NCBI RefSeq assembly: GCF_000185145.2
Contig: NZ_GL833119.1
Span: 2,105,351-2,169,350 of the forward strand
Length of the DNA: 64,000 nt
Reading direction: 5' to 3'
Source: Hoylesella oralis ATCC 33269
Lineage (GTDB): Bacteria > Bacteroidota > Bacteroidia > Bacteroidales > Bacteroidaceae
How positions within the stretch are numbered: position 1 is the stretch's first letter; the number at the start of each line of letters is the position of its first letter. A program made the position numbers and the translations under genes. Below the pieces are notes generated by a model that searched no databases, was not told the DNA's origin, and was given only the letters and a program-made list of their open reading frames with translations. Below, piece by piece: positions 8,380-22,724 of the stretch.

Positions 8380-11016
8380 ATGGAATTAGCAAGTAAGTAC
8401 GATCCGAAAGATGTGGAGTCGAAATGGTATCAATACTGGCTCGACAATAAACTCTTTAGTTCGAAACCCGATAACCGTGAACCTTATACTGTGGTAATAC
8501 CGCCTCCCAATGTCACAGGGGTACTGCACATGGGGCACATGCTTAACAATACCATTCAAGATATTCTCGTGCGACGGGCACGTATGAAAGGCAAGAATGC
8601 CTGTTGGGTTCCCGGCACTGACCACGCTTCTATTGCCACCGAGGCAAAGGTTGTAAACAAATTAGCTGAACAAGGTATCAAAAAAACAGATATCACACGC
8701 GACCAATTTCTGGAGCATGCATGGGACTGGACACATGAACATGGCGGCATCATTCTGCAACAGTTGCGCAAGTTGGGAGCCAGTTGTGACTGGGATCGTA
8801 CGGCATTCACCATGGACAAAACGCGCTCCGAAAGCGTAATCAAGGTATTTGTAGACCTTTACAACAAAGGACTTATTTATCGCGGAGTGCGCATGGTGAA
8901 CTGGGATCCGCAGGCTCAAACGGCGTTATCCGATGAAGAGGTGGTTTATAAAGACGAACACTCCAAACTTTATTACTTGCGCTATAAAGTCGTAGAGGAA
9001 CCGAATAAGTATGCTATCGTTGCCACCACCCGCCCCGAAACCATCATGGGAGACACGGCAATGTGTATCAATCCCAACGATGCGAAGAACACATGGCTCA
9101 AAGGCAAGCACGTTATTGTGCCGTTGGTAGGGCGCGAAATCCCTGTCATCGAGGACGATTATGTGGATATAGAGTTCGGTACGGGCTGTTTAAAAGTTAC
9201 TCCCGCCCACGACATCAACGACCACAACCTTGGTTTGAAGCACGGGCTGGAAACGATAGACATATTCAATGACAACGGTACCCTGTCCGAAGCAGCCGGC
9301 TTATACGTAGGTATGGACCGCATGGATGTACGAAAACAGATCGCAAAAGACCTGCAAGATGCCGGTTTGATGGAGAAAATAGAGGATTACAATAATAAAG
9401 TAGGCTACTCAGAGCGTACCAATGTACCAATAGAACCGAAACTTTCTACGCAATGGTTCCTTAAAATGCAGCATTTTGCAGACATTGCATTACAGCCGGT
9501 TATGGATGATAACATCAAATTTTATCCCTCCAAATACAAGAACACCTATCGTCATTGGCTCGAAAACATCAAAGACTGGTGTATCAGCCGGCAGCTCTGG
9601 TGGGGACATCGTATCCCTGCATACTACTTCACTATAGCAGGTAAGCGCGAATATGTGGTGGCGGAAACTGCCGAGAAGGCACTTGTAGAGGCGCAAAAAA
9701 GAGATGCAACGCTGACAAAGACCGACCTTGAGCAAGACGAAGACTGCCTAGACACGTGGTTTTCAAGCTGGCTATGGCCGATATCCGTATTCGATGGCAT
9801 CAATAACCCTAACAACAAAGAAATAAATTACTACTATCCGACGTCTGATCTTGTCACAGGACCGGACATAATCTTCTTCTGGGTAGCCCGTATGATTATG
9901 GCCGGATACGAATACCGCGGCCAGATGCCGTTTAAACATGTTTACTTTACCGGTATCGTTCGCGACAAATTAGGGCGCAAGATGTCGAAAAGTCTTGGCA
10001 ATTCGCCCGATCCGCTCATGCTGATCGATAAATACGGCGCCGACGGAGTACGTATGGGAATGATGCTTTCGGCCCCTGCAGGCAACGATATTCTATTCGA
10101 TGAGAGTCTTTGCGAGCAAGGACGTAACTTCAACAACAAGATTTGGAATGCCTTCCGCCTAATAAAAGGTTGGCAAATCGCCGATAAAGAACAGCCCCAC
10201 ACCAACCGTCTTGCTACACAATGGTTCGAAGCCAAACTGCGTATCACGAACAAAGAACTGAACGATTTGTTCGATAAATACCGTATCAGCGAGGCATTGA
10301 TGGTTGTTTACCGCCTGTTCTGGGACGAATTCTCCAGTTGGTATCTCGAAATGATCAAGCCTGCTTACGGCGTTCCTATCGACAAACAAACCTATGAGAA
10401 TACGCTTCTGTTCTTCGATATTCTACTGAAAATGCTCCATCCTTTCATGCCTTTCATCACTGAGGAACTATGGCAACACACCTGTGACCGCAAGAATGGT
10501 GAGTCTATCATGCATGAGAAGTTGGAGATTACAGCCCCTTCAGAAGCGGAAAACGGCCTTTCAGCCGACATAGAGCTCGTGAAACAGATCGTTAGCAATG
10601 TACGTATGGTGCGCAATCAGAAGAATATATCGCCGAAAGACAGCCTTGTACTGCAGGCCATAGGTACAAACAACTTCGATAGATATAACGATATCATCGC
10701 CAAGATGGCCAACCTGAGCAGCATAGAGACCGTGGCCGAAAAGGCTACCGATGCCGCACAGTTCATGATAGGCACCGATGAATTTTCCATCCCTGTGGGC
10801 AATCTGATTGATATAGAGGCGGAAATCGCCAAGCAGCAGGCGCAACTCGAGCACTTAGAGAAATTCCTCGAAAGCGTTAAACGTAAACTTTCCAATGAAA
10901 AGTTCATGGCTCATGCGCCTGAAGCAGTAGTGTCTTTGGAGCGTAAGAAGCAGAGCGACTCCGAAGAAAAGATAGCTGCACTGAAGGTATCTATTGCAGA
11001 ATTGAAGAACAAATAG
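8380..11016 (+). CDS. valS: Valyl-tRNA synthetase
   Basis: ValS charges tRNA-Val. The 878-residue class I synthetase has the HIGH-type motif HMGH at residues 50-53 within [14 protein letters not shown] and the KMSKS loop at residues 534-538. The editing domain lies between them ([17 protein letters not shown] near residue 270). The C-terminal 70 residues form the expected tRNA-binding coiled coil ([17 protein letters not shown]). The length is normal for the bacterial enzyme. It starts with an ATG 45 bp after a -7 element. An 8-bp hairpin at 11161-11190 follows, before the next gene. Confidence 0.98.
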   Translation: MELASKYDPKDVESKWYQYWLDNKLFSSKPDNREPYTVVIPPPNVTGVLHMGHMLNNTIQDILVRRARMKGKNACWVPGTDHASIATEAKVVNKLAEQGIKKTDITRDQFLEHAWDWTHEHGGIILQQLRKLGASCDWDRTAFTMDKTRSESVIKVFVDLYNKGLIYRGVRMVNWDPQAQTALSDEEVVYKDEHSKLYYLRYKVVEEPNKYAIVATTRPETIMGDTAMCINPNDAKNTWLKGKHVIVPLVGREIPVIEDDYVDIEFGTGCLKVTPAHDINDHNLGLKHGLETIDIFNDNGTLSEAAGLYVGMDRMDVRKQIAKDLQDAGLMEKIEDYNNKVGYSERTNVPIEPKLSTQWFLKMQHFADIALQPVMDDNIKFYPSKYKNTYRHWLENIKDWCISRQLWWGHRIPAYYFTIAGKREYVVAETAEKALVEAQKRDATLTKTDLEQDEDCLDTWFSSWLWPISVFDGINNPNNKEINYYYPTSDLVTGPDIIFFWVARMIMAGYEYRGQMPFKHVYFTGIVRDKLGRKMSKSLGNSPDPLMLIDKYGADGVRMGMMLSAPAGNDILFDESLCEQGRNFNNKIWNAFRLIKGWQIADKEQPHTNRLATQWFEAKLRITNKELNDLFDKYRISEALMVVYRLFWDEFSSWYLEMIKPAYGVPIDKQTYENTLLFFDILLKMLHPFMPFITEELWQHTCDRKNGESIMHEKLEITAPSEAENGLSADIELVKQIVSNVRMVRNQKNISPKDSLVLQAIGTNNFDRYNDIIAKMANLSSIETVAEKATDAAQFMIGTDEFSIPVGNLIDIEAEIAKQQAQLEHLEKFLESVKRKLSNEKFMAHAPEAVVSLERKKQSDSEEKIAALKVSIAELKNK

Positions 11017-11160
11017 CAGTTCTGCCATCCTTATTCGCAATTTCATTCAACCGTATCGGGTGCAGCCGTAATCCCCATGCAGGCACATTACGACTGTCAC
11101 CAATGATACACTACATTACCACATAGTGCCGACGGCAAGATTTCACACCACATTTTCGGT

Positions 11161-11190
11161 GCCTGTTTCCATCTCTTTTAGAAAACAGGC
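11161..11190 (+). terminator. Weak hairpin after valS
   Basis: GCCTGTTT (11161-11168) pairs with AAACAGGC (11183-11190) across a 14-nt loop and is followed by an AT-rich stretch. It could end the valS transcript or lie in the leader of the next gene; no long U tract follows. Confidence 0.35.
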
Positions 11191-11221
11191 TTATAACTTT
11201 TATACATCAAACAAATCAAAT

Positions 11222-12442
11222 ATGAAAAAGCTAATCGCCCTATGGGCTATATGTATCATCGTTTTCAGCATTTCATCATGCAGCGACAGCGACGACAATT
11301 CTGCAGACAATTACACCAAACAGACCATCCTTGTGTACATGCCTTGGTCGGGTTCCGCCACTTCAAACGGTCTTTACAGTTTTTTTCAGCAAAATCTCGA
11401 CAGTATAGAAGCCGGCATCATCGCCAACAAAGGGCTCAACGGCTGCCGTGTGTTGGTATTCCTGAGCAACACGGCTTCGAGCTCTAACCTTTACGAAATA
11501 AACTACGATAACGGGAAATGTACGCATACGCCCATCAAAGAATATTCGGGCAACACCGTTTACACTACTGCCGACGGTATCAAACAGATAGTTTCGGAGA
11601 CGGCACAATATGCCCCTGCCCTTAATTATGCCATGATCATAGGCTGTCATGGTACAGGTTGGACGCAGAAAGATATTTGGGAAAACTATCCTAACTATGC
11701 CAAGAAGTTTCAATTTTACGACCAGCCAACGACATCGTATATGAAAACTCGCTTCTACGGGAGCGTGGATGATATTGCCAATTATGCCACAGATGTGAGC
11801 ACACTTGCTCAAGGTATCGCAGATACAGGTATCAAGATGCAGTATATACTCTTCGATGATTGCTACATGGCCAATGCAGAAACGGCCTACGAATTGCGAA
11901 ATGCCACAAATTTCCTTATTGCCTCGACCAGCGAGGTCATAGTTATTGGCATGCCATACAAGTCGATGTGGAGCAGTCTGTGTGCAGGTGTGCCCAATTA
12001 TACCACGGCTGTATCGCAGTTCAACAACTTTTATAAGAACTATACGGTGCCATGTGGTGCCCTCTCTGTTATAGACTGCCGACAGATGGAGTCGCTTGCC
12101 GATGCCATGAAAAAGATAAATGCCAAAAATACTTTCGACGAATCACTGCGCGACAGTCTACAAGTACTCGACGGATTTCATTCAACTATCTTCTACGACA
12201 TGGGCGACTATGTGAAACGTCTCGACGGTAAAAGCGCGCAATACAGTACATTCACGACCACACTTTCGAAAGCTATCCGTGCTACAGCTACCACAGAGCG
12301 ACTGTATTCCTACCTTTACAACACGCCTATATATATAAATGTGAAGAATTATTCAGGTATCACGATCTCCGATCCTACACAAAATACCACCGCTTTAAAG
12401 GGAGTACAAAAAACTTCTTGGTGGAAAGCAACGCACGAATAG
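11222..12442 (+). CDS. Clostripain-family (C11) cysteine peptidase lipoprotein
   Basis: A 406-residue lipoprotein with signal peptide and lipobox SSC at about residue 20. Clostripain-family C11 peptidases carry a His/Cys dyad. The sequence shows IIGCHGTGW with the histidine near residue 145 and ILFDDCYMANAETAYELR with the cysteine near residue 216. The beta-strand start TILVYMPWSGS is also typical. Known relatives cleave after arginine or lysine and are secreted; here the lipid anchor suggests the cell surface or periplasm. I use the ATG at 11222 because the signal peptide starts there; the open frame upstream has no such features. No operon partner is evident. Confidence 0.88.
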   Translation: MKKLIALWAICIIVFSISSCSDSDDNSADNYTKQTILVYMPWSGSATSNGLYSFFQQNLDSIEAGIIANKGLNGCRVLVFLSNTASSSNLYEINYDNGKCTHTPIKEYSGNTVYTTADGIKQIVSETAQYAPALNYAMIIGCHGTGWTQKDIWENYPNYAKKFQFYDQPTTSYMKTRFYGSVDDIANYATDVSTLAQGIADTGIKMQYILFDDCYMANAETAYELRNATNFLIASTSEVIVIGMPYKSMWSSLCAGVPNYTTAVSQFNNFYKNYTVPCGALSVIDCRQMESLADAMKKINAKNTFDESLRDSLQVLDGFHSTIFYDMGDYVKRLDGKSAQYSTFTTTLSKAIRATATTERLYSYLYNTPIYINVKNYSGITISDPTQNTTALKGVQKTSWWKATHE

Positions 12443-12878
12443 CCGGCAAGAGTCTCCCTTCTGCTATCTCTACTGAGGCGCTTAGAGCGATAATTTTATC
12501 TTCTAAGTGCCCTATGGGAAGCTGATTTGCATGCGGAACAACAACTCTATTTGTATCTTCGAATTGAGACGGAAATACGAATAAAAGATGACGAAGTATG
12601 TTGTGGCACATAATTTTATAACTCTTTCAGCGTAGGCTCCTTACAACCGGCTCAAACAGGCATGTAATTAAAGGGCCTTAGAATAACCATCTAAGGCTCA
12701 CAAATATACCGTCTGTCTGTAATAGGATTTACATCTGTAATCCATTAATCCATATCCATACCTACCCCTGCGGTGCACTCGAAAAGCGAATGCACCGCAG
12801 GGGTTTTACGTAATCAAAGCACTCAAGCCGTTTACTTTCTATATCTGCAACAAATGCAGAGTTTAAGAAGTGAGCCTA
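12443..12878. other. Gene-free stretch between convergent genes
   Basis: 436 bp between the clostripain-type gene and the DUF3078 gene. It holds an 8-bp hairpin (GCCTTAGA 12675-12682, TCTAAGGC 12690-12697) and the strong hairpin at 12765-12803. I see no supported gene. Confidence 0.6.
12765..12807 (+). terminator. Strong hairpin with U tract
   Basis: A perfect 13-bp stem, CCCCTGCGGTGCA (12765-12777) with TGCACCGCAGGGG (12791-12803), is followed by TTTT. It lies 320 bp after the clostripain-type gene and 70 bp beyond the stop of the opposing DUF3078 gene, so it may insulate the two convergent transcripts. Confidence 0.75.
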
Positions 12879-14183
12879 TTACATGGAATAAGTGAAGCCG
12901 ACCGAGAAATATTCCTTAAATTCCCAGTAGCCATGATGGTCGTCTCGGCCACGGCTATCGTCGAAACGTGGAAAAATATAAAGATTACTCGATATGTATT
13001 TATTGAATTGAAAGCCTATCGTGTTCTCCCATTCTATCTCCGAACGCTTGTAAGATGTAAATCCATAAAGCCGAGAACGCCAGTTTATCATTGACGACAG
13101 TTTGCAATTAAAGTCAATATTCACCTCTGAACCATAATCAGTTTTATGACGATGGCCGGCATCTATGCCATAACGTCCGGCCAAATCGGGGCGATTCACA
13201 TATTTATAATTAATGGCCAGCGGCGCCAGATGAATGCTTCCGGTAAGACGGTTCTTAAAAAAATTCATATTATAGTCCATACCGATAGACAGATTAAGGT
13301 TCAACGGAGACATAAAATCGGAAAATACAATTGTAGAATTGCTATTATATCCACGCATAAACTGTGTGTATGCAATGAACTGGATGGTATAATACCAGTG
13401 CTTGGAAGCCTGAAGTCCGAGCTTACCCGTGTATCTTATCTGGTCGTTATTAGTCTTCAAGGGATGCAAAGAGTCGCTTCTTGCCGTCTGAAAACCAAGC
13501 TTCATTTCTAATTTATTCTCCCACTTCACCTTCTGTTTGTTATTGTAATTGGCCTGCAACGTTACAGAACCCAGCATTGAGAAAGTGCTTTCGCCCCCTT
13601 TGTACCAATTTCCGGAGATATAATTCTGTAAGAATTGCAGGTAATAATCGCCGTTAAATTTCCAGAAGTTAGGACGTTTTACCATCAAGTTTATGGGCTC
13701 TACAACCGGTTCATCTGGATTTGGCGCCACCTTATCTACTATATTCGGACGCGTGGCGATAGGTGTAGGATCGGAAGATAATAGAGGTCCGATATTATCG
13801 AGCATGCTCTGAGAGCCCAAAACGAGGTCTGGTCGATGATAATAAATATACAATAACGCATTATCTACCTGCAAATCGACATCCGATCTGCTGCTTTTAT
13901 CAGGATCAAGAGCAAACTTTCGCGAGATTATGCCATGATAAAACATGGTTGGAACGAACAGTCTTGCAAACCTGCCATCGGGGTTTTGAAACGATTTATA
14001 CAACGTATCGGCGCGCATAACCGAATCTAAACGAGCCTTGCTGCAGTGAAGCGAGTCTAAATAATGACGTACGAAACTTGACAAAGAATCGCTACGATGA
14101 CCGACACTCCTACCCCGATACTGCGCCCGACCGACAAGTACGGCAAACAGGCATAATATCAATACTGAATATCTAAGTTTCAT
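12879..14183 (-). CDS. DUF3078 outer-membrane-type protein
   Basis: A 434-residue secreted protein of the Bacteroidetes DUF3078 family. The signal peptide covers residues 1-21 (cut after GRAQ). The family signature PNFWKFNGDYYLQFLQNYISGNWYKGG lies around residues 195-220, followed by alternating amphipathic strands ending in the aromatic-rich KEYFSVGFTYSM, as expected of an outer-membrane beta barrel. No specific function is known to me. The start is the ATG at 14183, 20 bp after a -7 element; the longer open frame upstream runs through the promoter. It diverges from pyrG. Confidence 0.85.
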   Translation of the reverse strand: MKLRYSVLILCLFAVLVGRAQYRGRSVGHRSDSLSSFVRHYLDSLHCSKARLDSVMRADTLYKSFQNPDGRFARLFVPTMFYHGIISRKFALDPDKSSRSDVDLQVDNALLYIYYHRPDLVLGSQSMLDNIGPLLSSDPTPIATRPNIVDKVAPNPDEPVVEPINLMVKRPNFWKFNGDYYLQFLQNYISGNWYKGGESTFSMLGSVTLQANYNNKQKVKWENKLEMKLGFQTARSDSLHPLKTNNDQIRYTGKLGLQASKHWYYTIQFIAYTQFMRGYNSNSTIVFSDFMSPLNLNLSIGMDYNMNFFKNRLTGSIHLAPLAINYKYVNRPDLAGRYGIDAGHRHKTDYGSEVNIDFNCKLSSMINWRSRLYGFTSYKRSEIEWENTIGFQFNKYISSNLYIFPRFDDSRGRDDHHGYWEFKEYFSVGFTYSM

Positions 14184-14203
14184 ATTCACGTTTTTTATGT
14201 GTG

Positions 14204-14263
14204 CAAAGGTAATAATAAAAATTAGAAGTTGTTTGTATAGTTCGCTTTTTTGTACTAACTTTG
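14204..14263. promoter_or_regulatory. Divergent promoters for the DUF3078 gene and pyrG
   Basis: Minus strand: TACCTTTG at 14204-14211 for the DUF3078 gene. Plus strand: TTTG (14232-14235), 20 bp, then TAACTTTG (14256-14263) for pyrG, a full consensus promoter ending 43 bp before the GTG start. Confidence 0.75.
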
Positions 14264-14291
14264 CACGTTGTATCATCATATTTATATATAA

Positions 14292-17805
<3,514 letters not shown>

Positions 17806-17821
17806 TTTTAACTCATAATAT

Positions 17822-19990
17822 ATGTACAGGACATTTATTATGGCAACTGCTGTCCTCATGATGGGCGGCAGCCTTGCCAAAGGACAAGGCACAACTGTGA
17901 ACATTCAAAAGAACAATATTAAGCTGCAGAGCGACCTCATGACACCGGAAGCCTTATGGGCTATGGGAAGAATAAGCGGTGTTTCGGCCTCACCGGACGG
18001 TAAGAAAATTGTTTACCAAGTAGGCTATTACAGCGTAAAAGAGAATAAAGGGCACCAAATACTTTATGTGTCTGATGCCGACGGAAAGAATAAAAAACAG
18101 CTTACGACATCGGCTGAGAACGAGACAGATGCCGCATGGATCGGTAACGGAAGTAAGATCGCTTTCCTGCGTGACGGGCAGTTATGGAGCATGAATGCCG
18201 ACGGTAGCAGCCGTAAACAGCTTACCAATAGCAAAACAGATATCGAAGGATTTAAGTTTTCGCCCGATGGAAAGCATGTAATTCTGATAAAATCCATCCC
18301 TTACCACGGCACAATCAAGGCCAATCCCAATGATTTACCGTTGGCAACCGGTAGGCTTGTTACAGATATGAACTACCGTCATTGGGATCATTACGTGGAA
18401 ACAATCGCTCATCCTTTCGTTGCAGAGGTGACAGAGAACGGCATCAGCGACGGTAAAGATATCCTCAACGGCGAACCGTACGAATGTCCGATGGCACCGT
18501 TCGGCGGTATCGAGCAACTTTGTTGGAGTCCCGATTCCAAATACATAGCCTACACATGCCGAAAAAAGGAAGGAGTCGGATATGCCATTTCTACCGACTC
18601 CGACATCTACCTATATAATATAGACACGCAAGAAACCCGAAATCTCTGTAAACCAGCAGGCTATAAAGAGCCCAATATAGATGCTACAAAGTCTATGAAA
18701 GACCAAGCAGTGAACCGACAGGATGGAGATTTCAGCGTCGGATACGACATCAACCCGTCTTTCTCGCCCGACGGAAAATACATAGCATGGCAAAGTATGG
18801 CGCGCGACGGCTATGAAAGCGACCGTAACCGCTTATGCATATTCTCGTTGGCCGATGCTTCCAAGAAGTATATAACCGAGAAATTCGACAGCAATGTGGA
18901 TGCCTATACATGGGCAAACGACTCTCGAACACTGTATTTCACGGGATGTTGGCACGCTACAGTGAACATCTATCAGACCAATCTCGCCGGCGAAGTGAAA
19001 CAGATGACCGAAGGATGGAACGATTACGGTACTATTCAAATGCTCGGCAATACCGGTAAATTGCTCGCTACACGCCACTCAATGTCGCATCCCGACGATC
19101 TTTTCGTCGTTACACCGTCGAAGAAAGAAAAGAAAGCAGCCGTTGTACAGATCACAGATGAGAATAAAAACATTTTCGACCAGCTGGAAATGGGCAAGAT
19201 ACAGGAACGTTGGGTGAAGACAACCGATGGTAAAGACATGCAAGTATGGATTATTTTACCGCCTCATTTCGATGTCTCGAAGAAATATCCTACCCTACTT
19301 TATTGCGAAGGCGGGCCACAGAGCCCCGTCAGTCAGTTCTGGAGCTACCGCTGGAACTTCCAAATTATGGCAGCACACGGCTATGTTATCATAGCTCCGA
19401 ACCGCCGCGGACTGCCCGGTTACGGCTCTGCATGGAACGAAGAGATATCGGGTGATTGGACCGGACAATGCATGCGCGACTATCTTTCGGCCATCGACGA
19501 CGCGACAACCAACCTTCCGTTCGTAGATAAAGACCGGCTCGGTGCCGTCGGAGCATCTTTCGGAGGCTTCAGTGTGTACTATCTTGCCGGAAATCACGAT
19601 AAACGTTTCAAGTGTTTCATCGCTCACGACGGTGCTTTCAACCTCGAATCGATGTACACAGATACAGAAGAAGTATGGTTCTCCAATTGGGAATACGACG
19701 ATGCTTACTGGAACAAAGACCAGACAGCCAACGCCGAAAGAACCTATAGGAACAGTCCCCATCGCTTTGTAGACAAATGGGATACGCCGATACTCTGCAT
19801 TCATGGCGAGAAAGATTACCGCATCAATGCCAATCAGGGCATGGGAGCATTTAATGCAGCTCGCCTGCGCGGTATTCCTGCAGAGCTGCTCATCTTCCCC
19901 GATGAGAACCATTGGGTGCTGAAACCACAGAACGGTATCCTTTGGCAACGCACCTTTTTCAATTGGCTCGACCGCTGGTTGAAACAGTAA
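17822..19990 (+). CDS. S9 (prolyl oligopeptidase/DPP-type) secreted serine peptidase
   Basis: A 722-residue exported peptidase. A signal peptide at residues 1-21 (cut near AKGQG) is followed by a TolB/WD40-like beta propeller with repeated FSPDGK, WSPDSKYIAY and AWQSM segments (about 45-440), then the alpha/beta-hydrolase domain. The catalytic triad is visible: Ser579 in GASFGGF, Asp665 in HGEKDYRI, His697 in NHWV. Such periplasmic dipeptidyl/oligopeptidases trim peptides in Bacteroidales that live on protein. It follows yidC by 16 bp and precedes the MFS gene by 25 bp, so peptide trimming and uptake may be coupled; that is inference. Confidence 0.92.
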   Translation: MYRTFIMATAVLMMGGSLAKGQGTTVNIQKNNIKLQSDLMTPEALWAMGRISGVSASPDGKKIVYQVGYYSVKENKGHQILYVSDADGKNKKQLTTSAENETDAAWIGNGSKIAFLRDGQLWSMNADGSSRKQLTNSKTDIEGFKFSPDGKHVILIKSIPYHGTIKANPNDLPLATGRLVTDMNYRHWDHYVETIAHPFVAEVTENGISDGKDILNGEPYECPMAPFGGIEQLCWSPDSKYIAYTCRKKEGVGYAISTDSDIYLYNIDTQETRNLCKPAGYKEPNIDATKSMKDQAVNRQDGDFSVGYDINPSFSPDGKYIAWQSMARDGYESDRNRLCIFSLADASKKYITEKFDSNVDAYTWANDSRTLYFTGCWHATVNIYQTNLAGEVKQMTEGWNDYGTIQMLGNTGKLLATRHSMSHPDDLFVVTPSKKEKKAAVVQITDENKNIFDQLEMGKIQERWVKTTDGKDMQVWIILPPHFDVSKKYPTLLYCEGGPQSPVSQFWSYRWNFQIMAAHGYVIIAPNRRGLPGYGSAWNEEISGDWTGQCMRDYLSAIDDATTNLPFVDKDRLGAVGASFGGFSVYYLAGNHDKRFKCFIAHDGAFNLESMYTDTEEVWFSNWEYDDAYWNKDQTANAERTYRNSPHRFVDKWDTPILCIHGEKDYRINANQGMGAFNAARLRGIPAELLIFPDENHWVLKPQNGILWQRTFFNWLDRWLKQ

Positions 19991-20015
19991 AAGCAATCAA
20001 GAAAACATCATAACT

Positions 20016-21431
20016 ATGTCAGATCAAATTCAACAAAAGCTGAGTGACAGCCGCAGTATGCGCTGGACTGCACTCATATTACTTGCAGGCGCCATGTTTT
20101 TTGCCTACATCTTCGTAGACATTTTGTCGCCTCTTCAAGGTTTATTGCAAACACAACGCGGCTGGGATCCCGTAGCCTACGGGCATTATGCGGGCTCCGA
20201 ACCATTCCTCAATGTGTTCGTTTTCTTCCTCATCTTCGCCGGTATCATCCTCGACAAGATGGGCGTACGCTTCACAGCCGTACTATCGGGCATCGTTATG
20301 GTTATAGGAGCAGGTCTCAACTGGTTTGCCGTAACCGATACATTCGAGGCAAGTTCTTTAAAAATCTTTATGGACAGTATACTCAATCTGCCCGATGTAT
20401 GGTGGAATATTACACCATGGTACGACGGTATGCCTGCTTCTGCCAAGCTCGCGGCTATAGGTTTCATGGTCTTCGGTTGCGGTACCGAGATGGCTGGAAT
20501 TACCGTTTCGCGCGGCATTGTAAAGTGGTTTACAGGCCATGAGCTTGCACTTGCCATGGGTGTAGAGATGGCCATTGCCCGTCTTGGCGTGGCTGTAGTT
20601 GTCGTGGGCTCACCTCTCTTGGCCTCTATCAATCCCGTCAGTGTGTCTCGTCCGGTGGCGGCAGGCCTTTTATTGGTATGTATCGCCCTTATCAGTTTTA
20701 TTGCCTATGGCTTCATGGACAAGAGACTCGACGCTCAAGGTGCTACCGAAGAAAAAGACGATCCGTTCAAGGTAAGCGACATAGGCAAGATACTTTCATC
20801 AAAGATGTTTTGGGTTGTCGCCCTTTTGTGCGTACTATATTACTCGGCAATCTTCCCATTTCAGAAGTATGCCATTAATATGTTGCAGTGCAATCTCGAC
20901 TTTACGGACAAACAGGCCGGCTACGTGTTTTTCGTATTCCCGCTGGGTGCAGCAGCCATTACCCCCCTCTTGGGCAACTATCTCGACCGTAAAGGTAAGG
21001 GGGCCTCTATGCTTATCCTCGGTGCAATCCTCATGATTGCGTGCCATTTGGTATTTGCATTCGTCGTACCTGCTACGCAATCGGTTGTTATCACGCTTGC
21101 CGCCATCGTTATTCTGGGCATTTCGTTCTCGCTGGTTCCCGCCGCTTTATGGCCTTCGGTACCCAAACTCATCGATCAGAAACTGCTCGGAAGCGCCTAT
21201 GCACTGATATTCTGGATCCAAAACATCGGCCTCTATGCTTTCCCGATGATTATCGGAAGTGTGCTTAAAGCTACAAATCCGAATATCACCAATCCTTTGG
21301 AATACAACTATACGGTCCCGATGGTGGTATTCGCAAGTCTCGGCGTGTTCGCTTTATTGCTTGGTTTTTATCTGAAAGCCATTGATAAAAAAGGCGGATA
21401 CGGGCTTGAAGAGCCGAATATCAAGAGTTGA
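20016..21431 (+). CDS. Major facilitator superfamily transporter
   Basis: A 471-residue inner-membrane protein with about twelve helices and a central cytoplasmic loop at residues 235-255 (DKRLDAQGATEEKDDPFKV). The loop between helices 2 and 3 carries ILDKMGVRFTAVLSG, the MFS signature region, and the second half repeats it as YLDRKGKGASMLILG. The substrate cannot be told. It is 25 bp downstream of the S9 peptidase gene and is closed by the terminator at 21480-21520. Uptake of peptides or their products is one guess from the neighbourhood. Confidence 0.88.
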   Translation: MSDQIQQKLSDSRSMRWTALILLAGAMFFAYIFVDILSPLQGLLQTQRGWDPVAYGHYAGSEPFLNVFVFFLIFAGIILDKMGVRFTAVLSGIVMVIGAGLNWFAVTDTFEASSLKIFMDSILNLPDVWWNITPWYDGMPASAKLAAIGFMVFGCGTEMAGITVSRGIVKWFTGHELALAMGVEMAIARLGVAVVVVGSPLLASINPVSVSRPVAAGLLLVCIALISFIAYGFMDKRLDAQGATEEKDDPFKVSDIGKILSSKMFWVVALLCVLYYSAIFPFQKYAINMLQCNLDFTDKQAGYVFFVFPLGAAAITPLLGNYLDRKGKGASMLILGAILMIACHLVFAFVVPATQSVVITLAAIVILGISFSLVPAALWPSVPKLIDQKLLGSAYALIFWIQNIGLYAFPMIIGSVLKATNPNITNPLEYNYTVPMVVFASLGVFALLLGFYLKAIDKKGGYGLEEPNIKS

Positions 21432-21479
21432 TACGGCAAGGCAAATATAGGCATATACGTACCAAAAGTGATATAAAAA

Positions 21480-21520
21480 CCCATTGCACAAAGCATATTA
21501 CATAGCTTGTGCAATGGGTT
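21480..21520 (+). terminator. Terminator after the pyrG-yidC-S9-MFS series
   Basis: CCCATTGCACAAAGC (21480-21494) pairs with GCTTGTGCAATGGG (21505-21518) with one bulged A, followed by TTTT. It lies 49 bp after the MFS stop. Confidence 0.8.
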
Positions 21521-21626
21521 TTCTGCTTTCATACCCTTCGACATGGGCACTACATATACCGGATAAGGCAAACAAATATATCATGTAAGAGCAATAAACA
21601 AGATGTCTATTGGTCATAATCATAGG

Positions 21627-22724
21627 TTACAAACGTGTTATTTTACGCACGCTAAGCCTATACTTTTCACTATAACGAATGCTCATAATACGATATGAAT
21701 CATGTATTTGCGCCGAAACAGCTAAAGCTGCATGCCCCATTGTCTGCCTGAGATTAAGTTCTACGCACGGATGAAGTAAGAAGCTCCCGTTATGCTCGTC
21801 GACCACAATCATCATATCTACCCCGAACGGTCCTGCATAAACACCCTTGAAACAGGGCGTGAGCGTTTGCATGATACATTCGATCGTACGATCTAAGAGC
21901 GCCAAATCGAGATATCGGCCGAACATCTCGCGTTTATCGGCCTCCGAGGCAAGTACATTACCCGTATAAGAACCATTTACCGTCTTGAATACAGACAGTC
22001 CTTCGAACCGTATCTTACCGTCAGCATCGGCTGTGAATTCCGCCCCTAAATCTTTCACCTTGCGATAAAGCGGTTCCAACATAACACCTCCTTGATGACG
22101 GATAACGTTCCTTATCCAGCCCTGCAAGTGTATGCGATAACTCTCTTCGGGGTGTTTTTCATCATGAAGCACATACCTTAACCCCCTTCCGCTGCTGCTC
22201 CAAGGTGCCTTGAGTACGCATTCGTCGTTATGGGTAGCCTGCCATGCTTCATCTGCATCCTGTAAATATCGGCTCTGCCCTATCAGTCTGTCATCGCCAT
22301 TGAGCAATTGCGGCAACAGATTTTCAGCGGCAAAGCGCCGATTACTCAGCATTCTGATGCGAGAAAGTACAACTTCATCGGGCATAAAATGGACCAAATC
22401 GGGATTATAAGCCGTAAGTCTACGGCACAAAGCAACATCCCATCCCCATGGTAATATTGCCGTATTGGTGTCATCAACCGGTAGAGTTGCCAGCCGATTA
22501 GGTGTAATAAAATGCACCCGATGCATCAAATTTCCTATATGTTTCGAAGATGTTTTTGCCGTTTCCACATCATCTACCAATACATAATCGCCATCTTCAG
22601 CCCACAGAGCCGGCAGGAAACCAAGATCGGCGCGCAACCTACATGCAGCATGCGGAGCTGTAAAACGATCAGAACCTATACCTAATGCTATATCATGCTC
22701 CGGATTAAATATATGTATCTTCAC
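21627..22724 (-). CDS. Uncharacterised ATP-grasp-like protein
   Basis: A 365-residue cytoplasmic protein from GTG at 22724, which is preceded by a purine-rich stretch; an open frame extends upstream to a TTG, but relatives I recall start at the KIHIFNPEHDIALG motif. The motif VLKAPWSSSGRGL near residue 170 looks like the ATP-grasp lysine and glycine-rich loop, and GPFGVDMMIVVD plus HPCVELNLRQTMGHAAL near residues 300-335 look like its metal- and ATP-binding strands. This predicts a carboxylate-amine or -thiol ligase of unknown substrate. No neighbour helps: it faces the MFS gene and diverges from the AAA ATPase gene. Confidence 0.7.
   Translation of the reverse strand: MKIHIFNPEHDIALGIGSDRFTAPHAACRLRADLGFLPALWAEDGDYVLVDDVETAKTSSKHIGNLMHRVHFITPNRLATLPVDDTNTAILPWGWDVALCRRLTAYNPDLVHFMPDEVVLSRIRMLSNRRFAAENLLPQLLNGDDRLIGQSRYLQDADEAWQATHNDECVLKAPWSSSGRGLRYVLHDEKHPEESYRIHLQGWIRNVIRHQGGVMLEPLYRKVKDLGAEFTADADGKIRFEGLSVFKTVNGSYTGNVLASEADKREMFGRYLDLALLDRTIECIMQTLTPCFKGVYAGPFGVDMMIVVDEHNGSFLLHPCVELNLRQTMGHAALAVSAQIHDSYRIMSIRYSEKYRLSVRKITRL

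Noticed and set aside
12375..12611. 78-residue minus-strand open frame after the clostripain-type gene
   Set aside because: It overlaps the coding end of that gene and lacks a promoter or family resemblance.
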